From assembly GCF_900142365.1 (NCBI RefSeq), contig NZ_FRAP01000014.1, positions 62,001 through 126,000 on the forward strand: a stretch of DNA of 64,000 bases. The letters run 5' to 3'. Position numbers and translations under genes: made by a program. Within the stretch, counting starts at the first letter, position 1, and each line of letters begins with the position of its first letter. The stretch is from Pseudonocardia thermophila. Lineage in GTDB: Bacteria > Actinomycetota > Actinomycetes > Mycobacteriales > Pseudonocardiaceae. A model generated the notes under the pieces. The model did no database searches. It was not told the origin of the DNA and saw only the letters and a list, made by a program, of their open reading frames with translations. Positions 9,364-18,428 of this stretch are shown one piece after another.

Positions 9364-10520
9364 GCGCAGTGCCCTCCTGCCGGTTGGGCCGTCGGGTCGA
9401 GGGCCAGGCGGTAGCCGCGCTTGACCACGGTCTGGATGAGCTTGGGCTCGCGCAGGGCCGTGCGCAGGCGGGTCATCGCGGTCTCGACGGCGTGCTCGTC
9501 ACCGGAGTTGCCGGGCAGCGCCGCCAGCAGCTCGGCCCGGGGCACGACCCGGCCGGGGCGGCGGGCGAGCACCCGCAGCAGCGCCATGCCGGCGGGCGGC
9601 ACCGGACGCAGCTCCCCGTCGACGAGCACGGCGTGCCCGCGCAGCTCCAGCCGGTGTCCCGCGACCGGCAGCCGCCGGGCACGGGCCGGCATCTCCGCCT
9701 CGAGGTGGCGGACCATCGCCCCCAGCCGGGAACGCGCTGGCTGCAGCGTGGGCACGTCGAGGGCCTCCAGGGGTGCCGCCGTCACCGGGCCGACGCACAT
9801 CACCATCACGTGCCGGCGCATCGCGTCGAGCAGCTGCTCGCGCACCCCGCGCTCGGCGGCGCGGGCCAGCATGCTCACGACGGCCGGGGCGCTGGTGAAC
9901 GTCAGCACGTCGACGCCGCAGCACAGGACGGCGTCGGTGAGCCGGTCGAGCGGGCCGAGATCGGCGGGCGGCGCCCACCGGTACACCGGCACCTGGACGA
10001 CGTCGGCCCCGGCCATGGTGAGTGCATCGACCATGTCCGGGAGCGGTTCGCCGTGCAGCTGGACGGCGATGCGCACACCGTCGACGCCGCGGGCGAGCAG
10101 GTGGTCGAGCACCTCCGCCGAGGACTCCGACGCCGGCGACCACTCCTCCACCAGCCCGCAGGTGCGGATCTGCCCGCGCACCTTCGGCCCGCGGGCGAGC
10201 AGGACGCCCGAGCCGAGGGCAGCCAGCAGCTCGTCGCCGATGCCCCAGCCCTCCGCGGCCTCCACCCAGCCGCGGAACCCGATGCCGGTGGTGGCGACGG
10301 TGATGTCGGGCGGGTCCTCGACGAGCCGCCGGGTGGCGGCGTACAGCTCGGCGTCGTCGGCGAGCGGGATCAGCCGCAGCGCCGCCCCGTGCATGATCTG
10401 GGCACCGCGGCGCTCCAGCATCGCGGCCAGCTCCTCCGCCCGGCGCGCCGCGGTCACGCCCACGGTGAACCCCGCGAGCGGCGGCACCCCCACGGCGGTC
10501 TCGGTCATCGTCAGCGTCAC
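9360..10520 (-). CDS. nnaR: Uroporphyrinogen-III synthase-like / OmpR-type DNA-binding fusion (NnaR)
   Basis: A 386-aa two-domain protein. Residues about 1-265 resemble HemD (uroporphyrinogen-III synthase). Residues about 270-378 form an OmpR/PhoB-type winged helix (AVETAMTRLRTALREP and VVKRGYRLALDP are the recognition-helix and wing regions). This architecture is NnaR, described in Streptomyces and mycobacteria as a nitrate/nitrite assimilation activator that works with GlnR. Placement directly behind nirBD supports that role. It may sense a tetrapyrrole or nitrite-linked ligand rather than act as an enzyme. Its start overlaps the nirD stop by 4 bp. Confidence 0.88.
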   Translation of the reverse strand: MTLTMTETAVGVPPLAGFTVGVTAARRAEELAAMLERRGAQIMHGAALRLIPLADDAELYAATRRLVEDPPDITVATTGIGFRGWVEAAEGWGIGDELLAALGSGVLLARGPKVRGQIRTCGLVEEWSPASESSAEVLDHLLARGVDGVRIAVQLHGEPLPDMVDALTMAGADVVQVPVYRWAPPADLGPLDRLTDAVLCCGVDVLTFTSAPAVVSMLARAAERGVREQLLDAMRRHVMVMCVGPVTAAPLEALDVPTLQPARSRLGAMVRHLEAEMPARARRLPVAGHRLELRGHAVLVDGELRPVPPAGMALLRVLARRPGRVVPRAELLAALPGNSGDEHAVETAMTRLRTALREPKLIQTVVKRGYRLALDPTAQPAGGHCA

Positions 10521-10858
10521 GGCAGCCCGACCTCGACCATCCCGCCGACCACGCGGACCGGGTACGTCGGCACGCTCACTTCCGGGTCGTCGAGGCAGCG
10601 GCCGGTGCGCAGGTCGAACGCCTGCTTGTAGACCGGCGAGGCGATCGTGGGGACCCCGCCGCGGTCGCCGACGATGCCGCGGGAGAGCACCCCCGCTCCG
10701 GAGAACGGGTCGACGTTGCCGATCGCGTGCACCTGTCCGTCGTGGGTCCGCACGAGCGCCACCTGGGTGTCGCCGAACAGCGCCGCGACGCCGCGCTCCG
10801 GCTGCAGCCGCTCCAGCGGGCAGGCGACGAGCCAGCGCACCTGCAGCTGCACGGTCAT
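10517..10858 (-). CDS. nirD: Nitrite reductase [NAD(P)H] small subunit NirD
   Basis: A 113-aa Rieske-fold subunit of assimilatory NAD(P)H nitrite reductase, which reduces nitrite to ammonium with NirB. Typical features are VALVRTHDGQVHAIGNVDP, GIVGDRG and SPVYKQAFDLRTGRCLDDP. As usual for NirD, the Cys/His cluster ligands of true Rieske proteins are missing. The ATG is chosen because it overlaps the NirB stop codon by 4 bp (10855-10858), a classic coupled pair. Confidence 0.94.
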   Translation of the reverse strand: MTVQLQVRWLVACPLERLQPERGVAALFGDTQVALVRTHDGQVHAIGNVDPFSGAGVLSRGIVGDRGGVPTIASPVYKQAFDLRTGRCLDDPEVSVPTYPVRVVGGMVEVGLP

Positions 10859-13344
10859 CGGCGCACCTCCGGCATCCCCACCGGCACCGGTTGGCCGCGC
10901 TCGACGCGGGTCCTGATCAACGGGTCCGGGGTGTCGGGCGCGTTGACGAACGAGACGAAGCGGGCCAGCTTCTCCTCGTCCTCCAGCACGCCGCGCCACT
11001 CGTCGGAGTAGTTGGCCACGTGCGCTTCCATGGCGGCCTCCAGGTCGGCGCAGATGCCCAGCGCGTCGTCGACGACGACCGCGCGGAGGTGGTCGAGCCC
11101 GCCCTCCATGGACTCGATCCACGCCGCGGTCCGCTGCAGCCGGTCGGCGGTGCGGATGTAGAACATCAGGAACCGGTCGATGATCTTGACCAGCGTCTCG
11201 GTGTCGAGGTCGCTCGCGAGCAGCTCGGCGTGCCGCGGGGAGAACCCGCCGTTGCCGCCGACGTAGAGGTTCCACCCCTTCTCGGTGGCGATGATCCCGA
11301 AGTCCTTGGACCGCGCCTCCGCGCACTCCCGCGCGCAGCCCGAGACCCCTGCCTTCACCTTGTGCGGGGCGCGCAGCCCGCGGTAGCGCAGCTCCAGCAC
11401 CACGGCCAGCTCCACCGAGTCCTGCACGCCGTAGCGGCACCAGGTGGTGCCGACGCACGACTTCACGGTGCGCAGCGCCTTGCCGTACGCGTGGCCGGAC
11501 TCGAAGCCGGCGTCGACCAGCCGCCGCCAGATCGCGGGCAACTGCTCGACGCGGGCGCCGAACATGTCGATCCGCTGACCGCCGGTGATCTTCGTGTAGA
11601 GCCCGAAGTCCCGGGCGACCTCGCCGATCGCGATCAGCCCCTCGGGCGTGATCTCACCGCCCGGGATCCGGGGCACCACCGAGTACGTGCCGTTGCGCTG
11701 CAGGTTCGCCAGGAAGTGGTCGTTGGTGTCCTGCAGGGTTGCCTGCTCGCCGTCGAGGACGTGACCGGTGCCGAGCGAGGCGAGGATCGACGCCACCGCA
11801 GGCTTGCAGACGTCGCAGCCGCGTCCGCGCCCGTAGCGGGCGATGAGCTGCGAGAACCTGCGGATGCCGGTGGCCGAGACGATCTCGAACAGCTCCGCGC
11901 GGGACCGGTCGAAGTGTTCGCACAGCGCCTTGGAGACCTCGACGCCGGACTCGACGAGCAGCTTCTTCAGCGTCGGCACGCACGATCCGCAGCTCGTGCC
12001 CGCCCGGGTGCACGCCTTGATCGCGGGCACGTCGTGGGCGCCGCTCTCGACGGCGGTGCGGATCGCCCCCTTGGAGACGGCGTTGCACGAGCAGATCTGC
12101 GCCGAGTCGGGCAGCGCGTCGGTGCCCAGGTCCACCCCGCCCGGGGCGATGAGCGCGACCGGGTCGGCGGGCAGCGGCTGCCCGACCAGCGCGCGCAGTG
12201 CCCCGTAGCGGGAGGCGTCGCCGACGAGGATGCCGCCGAGCAGCGTCTTCGCGTCGTCGGAGACGACGAGCTTGGAGTACGTGCCGGCGACCGGATCGTT
12301 GACGACGACCTCCAACGCGCCCGGCGTGGTCGCGTGCGCGTCGCCGAAGCTCGCCACATCGACGCCGAGCATCTTCAGCTGCGTCGACGTGTCGATCTCG
12401 GCCGGGACCACGGTCGCGCTGCCGCCGACCAGCTGGTCGGCCACCACCTCGGCCATCGCGTAGCCCGGCGCCACGAGCCCGTACGTGCGGCCCTCCAGCG
12501 CGGCCACCTCGCCGACGGCCCAGATCGCCTCGTCGTGGGTGCGGCAGCGGGCGTCGACGAGCACCCCGCCGCGCTCCCCGATCGGGAGCCCGGCCCTGCG
12601 GGCCAGCTCGTCGGCCGGCCGGATGCCCGCGGAGAAGACGATGACGTCGGCGTCCAGCTCCACGCCGTCGGAGAGCGTCGCGATCAACCGGTCGCGGTCT
12701 CGGGTGATCTCGGTGACCGACACCCCGCAGCGCACCTGCAGGTCCTCGGACTCGACGAGCCGCCGCAGCAGCGCTCCACCGCCCTCGTCGACCTGGACGG
12801 GCAGGAGCCGCGGCGCGATCTCCACGACCTGCGGCGACAGGCCCAGCAGGCGCAGCGCGCGGGCGGCCTCCAGACCGAGCAGCCCGCCGCCGACGACGAC
12901 GGCCGAGCGCCGCCCCGGCCGGTCCGCGGCCATCGCCTCGGCGGCCGCGGTGGTGATCGCGTCGAGATCGTCGAGCGTGCGGTAGACGAAGCAGCCGGGC
13001 AGGTCGCGCCCGGGCACCGGCGGCACGAACGGCACCGAGCCGGTGGCAAGCACGAGCGCGTCGTAGCGGAACACCCGGCCGGACTCGGTGCGCACGGTGC
13101 GCGCGTCCCGGTCGATGCCGACGGCCGGGTCACCGAGGTGCAGCTCGACGTCCAGCTCCGGCAGCGTCAGCTCCTCCGCCGACACCCCGTCGACGTACGA
13201 CGAGAGCGCCACCCGGTCGTAGGCGGCCCGCGCCTCGGCCCCGACCACGGTGATGCGCCAGGCGCCTGCGGCATCGCGGTCGCGCACGGCCTGGACGAGC
13301 CGGTGCCCGACCATGCCGTTGCCGATGACCAGCAGATCCTTCAT
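10855..13344 (-). CDS. nirB: Nitrite reductase [NAD(P)H] large subunit NirB
   Basis: The 829-aa large subunit; it transfers electrons from NAD(P)H through FAD, [2Fe-2S], [4Fe-4S] and siroheme to nitrite in the cytoplasm. FAD- and NAD-binding motifs are GNGMVGHRLVQAV at the N-terminus and VVVGGGLLGLEAARAL near residue 150. BFD-like [2Fe-2S] cysteines are in ICSCNAVSKG and TRAGTSCGSCVP. Siroheme/[4Fe-4S] ligands are in CVGTTWCRYG (C-x5-C) and SGCARECAEA (C-x3-C). The ATG at 13344 is preceded by GGAGGGAACTCG. It follows the FAD reductase gene by 14 bp. Confidence 0.96.
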   Translation of the reverse strand: MKDLLVIGNGMVGHRLVQAVRDRDAAGAWRITVVGAEARAAYDRVALSSYVDGVSAEELTLPELDVELHLGDPAVGIDRDARTVRTESGRVFRYDALVLATGSVPFVPPVPGRDLPGCFVYRTLDDLDAITTAAAEAMAADRPGRRSAVVVGGGLLGLEAARALRLLGLSPQVVEIAPRLLPVQVDEGGGALLRRLVESEDLQVRCGVSVTEITRDRDRLIATLSDGVELDADVIVFSAGIRPADELARRAGLPIGERGGVLVDARCRTHDEAIWAVGEVAALEGRTYGLVAPGYAMAEVVADQLVGGSATVVPAEIDTSTQLKMLGVDVASFGDAHATTPGALEVVVNDPVAGTYSKLVVSDDAKTLLGGILVGDASRYGALRALVGQPLPADPVALIAPGGVDLGTDALPDSAQICSCNAVSKGAIRTAVESGAHDVPAIKACTRAGTSCGSCVPTLKKLLVESGVEVSKALCEHFDRSRAELFEIVSATGIRRFSQLIARYGRGRGCDVCKPAVASILASLGTGHVLDGEQATLQDTNDHFLANLQRNGTYSVVPRIPGGEITPEGLIAIGEVARDFGLYTKITGGQRIDMFGARVEQLPAIWRRLVDAGFESGHAYGKALRTVKSCVGTTWCRYGVQDSVELAVVLELRYRGLRAPHKVKAGVSGCARECAEARSKDFGIIATEKGWNLYVGGNGGFSPRHAELLASDLDTETLVKIIDRFLMFYIRTADRLQRTAAWIESMEGGLDHLRAVVVDDALGICADLEAAMEAHVANYSDEWRGVLEDEEKLARFVSFVNAPDTPDPLIRTRVERGQPVPVGMPEVRR

Positions 13345-13358
13345 CGAGTTCCCTCCGC

Positions 13359-14765
13359 TCACGCCGCGCCCTCGGCGATCGGATCGGGGTCGGCGGCCGC
13401 GAGCCAGTCGGCCAGACCGCAGACGGTGTCGGTGCAGCTGCCGCAGCCGGTGCCGGCACGGGTGGCGCGGCGCAGCGCAGCGACGCTCGTCGCCCCCGCG
13501 CGCCAGGCCGTGACCAGCGCGGACTTGGTGACGGTGGTGCAGCGGCACACGATCGCCGCACCGGGCAGCCGGCCGGGATCCACGGTGGTCGCGGGCAGGC
13601 GGCCGAGCAGCAGCCCGAGCCGGTCGCTGGGTGCCGGCGCGCCGGTGTCGAAGTACTGGACCATCGTCGCCGCGGTCTCCGGCATGCCGATCACAGCACC
13701 GCCGACGACGCGGTCACCCTCCATCGCGAGGGCGGCGTAGCGGCCACCGGCCGGGTCGACGAACCGCAGCACGTCCGCGCCCGCGAGTGCGGCGGGCGCA
13801 CCGACCGCAGCGAGATCGACCCCGCGCGCCTTCAACCGGGTGACCGGGCGGGTGCCGGTGTAGCGAGCGGCCGGGTCGGCGCCGGTGAGCAGGTCGGCCA
13901 GCACCGCGGCCTGCTCCCACCCGGGCTGGACGAACCCGGGCACGGCCCCGCGGTGCTGTGCGCAGTCACCGATCGCGTGCACCCGCGGGCGGGAGGTCGC
14001 GAGCCGGTCGTCGACGATGATCCCCTGATCGACGATGATCCCCGCGGCTTCAGCCAGCCCGGTCTCGGGACGTACCCCGGTCGCCACGACCAGCTCGTCG
14101 GCGGCCAGCACGCTGCCGTCGGCCAGGTGCAGCCCGCCGTCCCACTCCGCGGCGACGGTGTCCAGGCGCACGTCGACGCCGAGCCGCTCCAGAGCCGCTG
14201 CCAGCACCTCCCCGCCGAACGGGTCGAGCTGGCGCTCCATCAGGTGCGGCCTGTGGTGCACGAGCGTGACCTTGACGTCGCGCTCGGCCAGCCCGCGGGC
14301 GGCTTCGCAGCCCAGCAGACCGCCGCCGAGCACGGCGAACCGCACGCCCGGGCGGGCCCGCTCGACGATCCGCTCGCAGTCGTCGAGATCGCGGAACGGG
14401 ATGCCCTGCTCGATCCCGGGCACCGGGGGCAGCCGCGGGCGGCTGCCGGTGGCGAGCACCAGGTCGTCGAAGGGCACGTCGCCGTCGGTGGTGCGCAGGA
14501 CGCCGTCGCCGATCGCGGTGGCGGACACGCCCAGCCGCGCGTCCACGCCCCAGTCCTGCGCCCAGCGCTCGGGCAGCAGGTCGACGGCGGACGGCAGCCC
14601 GCCGGCCAGCACGGTCGACAACAGCACCCGGTTGTAGGCGGGCCGTGCCTCGGCTCCCACGACGGTCAGCGCCACCGCCTCGCCGCGCGGGTCCCGCCGC
14701 CGGATCTCCTCCACGAGGCGGGCACCGACCATCCCGTGCCCGACCACCACCACCTGCCTCGTCAC
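13359..14765 (-). CDS. FAD-dependent oxidoreductase with C-terminal [2Fe-2S] domain (NasB-like)
   Basis: The 468-aa protein resembles the N-terminal half of NirB. It has FAD-binding VVVVGHGMVGARLVEEI at the start, NAD-binding FAVLGGGLLGCEAARGL near residue 150, and a C-terminal BFD-like [2Fe-2S] domain with Cys in IVCRCTTVTK and RAGTGCGSCTDTVC. It has no siroheme domain. It is the first gene of the nirB-nirD-nnaR-chelatase operon and sits just downstream of nasA across a strong hairpin. The likely role is passing NAD(P)H electrons to the catalytic nitrate reductase NasA, as NasB does elsewhere. This is inferred from architecture and context. Confidence 0.85.
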   Translation of the reverse strand: MTRQVVVVGHGMVGARLVEEIRRRDPRGEAVALTVVGAEARPAYNRVLLSTVLAGGLPSAVDLLPERWAQDWGVDARLGVSATAIGDGVLRTTDGDVPFDDLVLATGSRPRLPPVPGIEQGIPFRDLDDCERIVERARPGVRFAVLGGGLLGCEAARGLAERDVKVTLVHHRPHLMERQLDPFGGEVLAAALERLGVDVRLDTVAAEWDGGLHLADGSVLAADELVVATGVRPETGLAEAAGIIVDQGIIVDDRLATSRPRVHAIGDCAQHRGAVPGFVQPGWEQAAVLADLLTGADPAARYTGTRPVTRLKARGVDLAAVGAPAALAGADVLRFVDPAGGRYAALAMEGDRVVGGAVIGMPETAATMVQYFDTGAPAPSDRLGLLLGRLPATTVDPGRLPGAAIVCRCTTVTKSALVTAWRAGATSVAALRRATRAGTGCGSCTDTVCGLADWLAAADPDPIAEGAA

Positions 14766-14809
14766 GGGCCTGACGGTAGGTAGCCGTCGTTACCCTCGTG
14801 CGACCTGCG

Positions 14810-14825
14810 GTGACAGGGGGGTAAC
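14810..14825. promoter_or_regulatory. Candidate GlnR box upstream of the nir operon
   Basis: GTGAC at 14810-14814 and GTAAC at 14821-14825 are separated by exactly 6 bp, an 11-bp period. This fits the actinobacterial GlnR consensus (gTnAC-n6-GnAAC). It lies 45-60 bp upstream of the ATG of the FAD reductase/nirBD operon, a position suited to activation. GlnR control of nirBD is established in Streptomyces and mycobacteria; here it is a sequence-based prediction. Confidence 0.6.
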
Positions 14826-14887
14826 ACAGCCCGCACATCGGTGAGGGGATTCCGTGAGGTCGACCGGGGTGTGCCGGGCACGACGAA

Positions 14888-14927
14888 GGCCCGAGCGCCG
14901 GGCCGAAGGGGGCCCGGCGCTCGGGCC
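14888..14927 (-). terminator. Intrinsic-terminator-like hairpin after nasA
   Basis: A perfect 17-bp stem pairs 14888-14904 with 14911-14927 around a 6-nt loop. It sits 19 bp past the nasA stop. Read on the minus strand, CTTCGTCG follows the stem, so the U-tract is poor, as is common in high-GC actinobacteria. It would separate the narK-nasA transcript from the downstream nir operon, which has its own candidate GlnR box. Confidence 0.7.
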
Positions 14928-14946
14928 GGTGAGGTCGGGGATCGGG

Positions 14947-16992
14947 CTAGCCCGCGGTTCGCTCCGGTTCGATGCGGACCGCGCTGACCTTGAACTCCGG
15001 CATCCGGCTCACGGGATCGAGCGCCGGGTTCGTGACGCGGTTCGCGGCCTGGTCGTCGCCGAAGTGGAACGGCAGGAACACGGTGTCGGTGCGCAGCGAC
15101 GGCACGCACCGCACGCGGGCGCGCACGCTCCCCCGCCGCGACGCGACGCGCGCCCAGTCGCCGTCGGCGAGCCCGGAGCGCGCCGCGGTGTCGGGATGGA
15201 CCTCGACGAACGCCTCGGGCACGACCGCGACCAGCTCCGCGATGCGCCGGGTCTGCGCGCCCGACTGGTAGTGGGTGAGCACCCGCCCGGTCGTCGCCCG
15301 CAGCGGGTAGTCGGGGCACGGCAGCTCCGCCGCGGCCACGTGGTCGACCGGCACGAACCGGGCCCGTCCGTCGGGATGGGCGAACCGGTCGAGGAACAGC
15401 CGCGGTGTGCCCGGGTGGTCCTCGGCGGGGCACGGCCAGTGCAGGGCCTCCCCCGCGTCGAGCCGCTCGTAGGTGATCCCGGAGTAGTCGGCGGGCCCGC
15501 CCGCGGACGCCGCTCGCAGCTCCTCGAAGACGGCGGCCGGGTGCGCGGGGAACCCGGGCACGCCCAGGTGTTCGGCGAGGCCTGCGACGATCTCCAGGTC
15601 GGTGCGCACGCCCGGTGGCGGGGGCAGCGCGCGGCGTCTGCGCAGCACGCGGCCCTCGAGGTTGGTCATCGTGCCCTCCTCCTCGGCCCACTGGGCGACC
15701 GGCAGCACGACGTCCGCGGCCCGCACGGTCTCGCCGGGCACGACGTCGGCCACGACCAGCAGGTCGAGCGCCGCGAGCCGCTCGGCGACCGCGCCCGCGT
15801 CCGGCGCGGAGACCAGCACGTTCGAGCCGAACACGAGCAGGGCGCGCGGCCCGTCCGGGCGGCCGAGCGCGTTCAGCAGCTCGGTGGCCGACCGGCCCGG
15901 CCCGGGCAGCGCGTCCGGGTCCACGCCCCACACCGACGCGACGTGGGTACGGGCGGCGGGATCGGTGATGTGCCGGTAGCCGGGCAGCTGATCGGCCTTC
16001 TGGCCGTGTTCGCGGCCGCCCTGCCCGTTGCCCTGTCCGGTGATCGTGCCGAAGCCGGAGCCGGGCCGGCCGGGCAGACCGAGCACGAGCGCCACGTTGA
16101 TCCACGCCGTGACCGTGTCGACGCCGTGGGCGTGCTGCTCGGCGCCGCGCCCGGTGAGGACGTACCGGTTGCGGGCCCGGGCGAGCAGAGCCACCGCGGC
16201 GCGCATGTCCGCGGCGGCCACCCCGCAGACCCGCTCGGCCCGCTCCGGCCACCACTGCGCAGCGATCCGCCACGCCTCCTCGAACCCGGTGGTCCGCTGC
16301 GCGACGTAGGCGGTGTCGACGTACCCCTCGACGACGGCGGCGTGCAGCATGCCCAGCGCCAGCACCAGGTCGGTGCCGGGCACCGGCTGCAGGTGCAGCC
16401 CGCCGGTGGCGATCGCGCGCTCCGCGGTCGCCGACACCCGCGGGTCCACGACGATCAGCGCGGCCTCACCGAGGTGCCCCATCAGCGGCGGCATCGTCTC
16501 GGCCGGGTTGGCCCCGGCGAGCAGCACCACGTCGGCGGCGGCCAGGTCGGTCACCGGGAACGGCAGGCCCCGGTCGATCCCGAACGCCCGGTTGCCCGCC
16601 GCCGCGGCCGAGGACATGCAGAACCGGCCGTTGTAGTCGATCTGCGAGGTGCCCAGCGCGACCCGGGCGAACTTGCCCAGCAGGTAGGCCTTCTCGTTGG
16701 TCAACCCGCCCGCGCCGAACACCGCCACCGCGTCCGGGCCGTGCTCGGTGCGGATGGCGCGCAGTCGGTCGGCGACGTAGCCGAGCGCGGCGTCCCAGCT
16801 CACGGGCTCACCGTGCACGAGCGGGGTGGTCAGCCGCTCGGGGTGGCGCAGCAGCCGGCCCGACGTCCAGCCCTTCTGGCACATGCCGCCGCGGCTGGTG
16901 GGGAACTCACGGGCGTCGACCGCGCCCGCCCGGTCGATCCACTGCCCGCACTGCAGTGCGCAGTACGGGCAGTGGGTGGGAGTGCGGGTCAC
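14947..16992 (-). CDS. nasA: Assimilatory nitrate reductase catalytic subunit NasA/NarB
   Basis: A 681-aa molybdopterin oxidoreductase reducing nitrate to nitrite in the cytoplasm. An N-terminal [4Fe-4S] site is formed by Cys8, Cys11, Cys15 (HCPYCALQC) and Cys38 (GGMCQKG). The bis-MGD domains follow (VAVFGAGGLTNEKAYLLGK, DVVLLAGANPAETMPP, LTGRGAEQHAHG), and a C-terminal dinucleotide-binding domain contains TTGRVLTHYQSGAQTR. There is no twin-Arg signal, as expected for the assimilatory type, and no C-terminal [2Fe-2S] extension, so a separate reductase is needed. It lies 7 bp downstream of narK and is probably co-transcribed. Confidence 0.93.
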   Translation of the reverse strand: MTRTPTHCPYCALQCGQWIDRAGAVDAREFPTSRGGMCQKGWTSGRLLRHPERLTTPLVHGEPVSWDAALGYVADRLRAIRTEHGPDAVAVFGAGGLTNEKAYLLGKFARVALGTSQIDYNGRFCMSSAAAAGNRAFGIDRGLPFPVTDLAAADVVLLAGANPAETMPPLMGHLGEAALIVVDPRVSATAERAIATGGLHLQPVPGTDLVLALGMLHAAVVEGYVDTAYVAQRTTGFEEAWRIAAQWWPERAERVCGVAAADMRAAVALLARARNRYVLTGRGAEQHAHGVDTVTAWINVALVLGLPGRPGSGFGTITGQGNGQGGREHGQKADQLPGYRHITDPAARTHVASVWGVDPDALPGPGRSATELLNALGRPDGPRALLVFGSNVLVSAPDAGAVAERLAALDLLVVADVVPGETVRAADVVLPVAQWAEEEGTMTNLEGRVLRRRRALPPPPGVRTDLEIVAGLAEHLGVPGFPAHPAAVFEELRAASAGGPADYSGITYERLDAGEALHWPCPAEDHPGTPRLFLDRFAHPDGRARFVPVDHVAAAELPCPDYPLRATTGRVLTHYQSGAQTRRIAELVAVVPEAFVEVHPDTAARSGLADGDWARVASRRGSVRARVRCVPSLRTDTVFLPFHFGDDQAANRVTNPALDPVSRMPEFKVSAVRIEPERTAG

Positions 16993-16999
16993 CGGCGGC

Positions 17000-18370
17000 T
17001 CACACCGTCACCAGTTCGGAAGCGCGGGACGTCCGCGTGTACACGGCGTAGGTGACCACCACGGATACGACGTAGAACACGAGGAACGCCCAGAACGCCG
17101 GGGTGCCGGACCCGGTCGAGCCGAACGACTCGCGGAACGCCAGGTTGATCAGCAGGCCGCCGAGCGCACCGACCGCGGAGATCAGGCCGATCGCCGCCCC
17201 GGAGATGCGCCGCGCGTCGGCCAGCGCCCGCGCCGCCGGCATGCCGTCGGCCATCGCCAGCTGCGCCTTCCGCTGGTAGATCGCCGGGATCATCTTGTAC
17301 GTCGAGCCGTTGCCGACCCCGGCGAAGAAGAACAGGCCCACGAAGCCCACGGTGAACAGCGCCAGCGAGTCCAGCCCGGACGCGACGATGCAGACCAGGG
17401 TGCAGACCGCCATCGCGACGAAGTTCCACAGCGTCACGACCGAGCCGCCGATGCGGTCGGACAGCCAACCGCCGACGGGTCGGACCAGCGATCCGATGAG
17501 CGGGCCGAGGAACGTGACGGCCGCGGCCTGCAGCGGCGTGCGGCCGAACTGGTTCTGCAGCACCAACCCGAACGCGAACGAGTAGCCGATGAACGAGCCG
17601 AACGTGCCGATGTAGAGGAACGACATGATGTAGGTGTCGCGGTCGCGCAGGGCGAGCTCGGCCGCACCGGTGTCGTTGCGGACGTCGGCGATGTTGTCCA
17701 TCGCCAGCGCCGAGTAGATCGACACGACGACGATCAACGGGATGTAGACCGCCAGCAGCAGCTTCGGGTACGCGGCCCCGGCCGTGGCGATGACGAGCAG
17801 GCCGATCAGCTGGACGACCGCGACGCCGATGTTGCCGCCGCCCGCGTTGAGGCCGAGCGCGAGTCCCTTCCTGCCCTCCGGGTAGAGGGTGTTGATGTTG
17901 GCCATGGAGGAGGCGAAGTTGCCGCCGCCGAGGCCCACGAGCACCGCGAGCAGCATGAACACCCAGTACGGCGTGCCCGGCTGCAGCACGAACGCTGCCA
18001 CGGTGGTGGGGATCAACAGCAGCGCACCGGACAGGACCGTCCAGTTGCGCCCGCCGAACCGCGCCACCGCGAACGTGTACGGGACCCGCAGCACCGAGCC
18101 GACCAGCGTCGCGGTGGAGGTGAGCAGGAACTTGCCGGCCGCGTCGACCCCGTACTCCGGGCCCATGAAGAGCACGAAGACGGAGAAGAGCGACCACACC
18201 GAGAAGCCGACGTGCTCCACGGCGATGGAGGCCCACAGGTTGCGCTGGGCGACGCGCCGGCCGGTACTGGCCCAGAAGTCGGGATCTTCGGGTCGCCAGT
18301 CCGTGAGCCAGCGGCCGCGCAGCACGGTCGCGGGCGGGGACGGGGACTGGTCCGGTGCGGTCAGGGTCAC
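17000..18370 (-). CDS. narK: Nitrate/nitrite MFS transporter NarK
   Basis: A 456-aa, roughly 12-helix major facilitator of the nitrate/nitrite porter family. The nitrate signature is clear in GGGNFASSMANINTLYPEG, with the second glycine-rich signature GVGNGSTYKMIPAIY. It is expected to import nitrate, or exchange it for nitrite, across the cytoplasmic membrane. It is first in the narK-nasA unit, and a 27-bp GlnR-like site sits about 60-85 bp upstream. ATG at 18370 was chosen; the reading frame does not extend usefully upstream. Confidence 0.94.
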   Translation of the reverse strand: MTLTAPDQSPSPPATVLRGRWLTDWRPEDPDFWASTGRRVAQRNLWASIAVEHVGFSVWSLFSVFVLFMGPEYGVDAAGKFLLTSTATLVGSVLRVPYTFAVARFGGRNWTVLSGALLLIPTTVAAFVLQPGTPYWVFMLLAVLVGLGGGNFASSMANINTLYPEGRKGLALGLNAGGGNIGVAVVQLIGLLVIATAGAAYPKLLLAVYIPLIVVVSIYSALAMDNIADVRNDTGAAELALRDRDTYIMSFLYIGTFGSFIGYSFAFGLVLQNQFGRTPLQAAAVTFLGPLIGSLVRPVGGWLSDRIGGSVVTLWNFVAMAVCTLVCIVASGLDSLALFTVGFVGLFFFAGVGNGSTYKMIPAIYQRKAQLAMADGMPAARALADARRISGAAIGLISAVGALGGLLINLAFRESFGSTGSGTPAFWAFLVFYVVSVVVTYAVYTRTSRASELVTV

Positions 18371-18428
18371 GGGTGCTCCCGGGTGTCGCCATCGGGGAAG
18401 GGGTCGACGGCGACGCTAGGCACGGGCG

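Noticed and set aside
9421-13740. A 1439-codon open frame on the plus strand antisense to nnaR-nirD-nirB
   Set aside because: High-GC codon bias in the true minus-strand genes leaves the complementary frame open; its translation is Arg/Ser/Pro-rich without any domain, whereas the minus strand has clear NirB/NirD/NnaR motifs.
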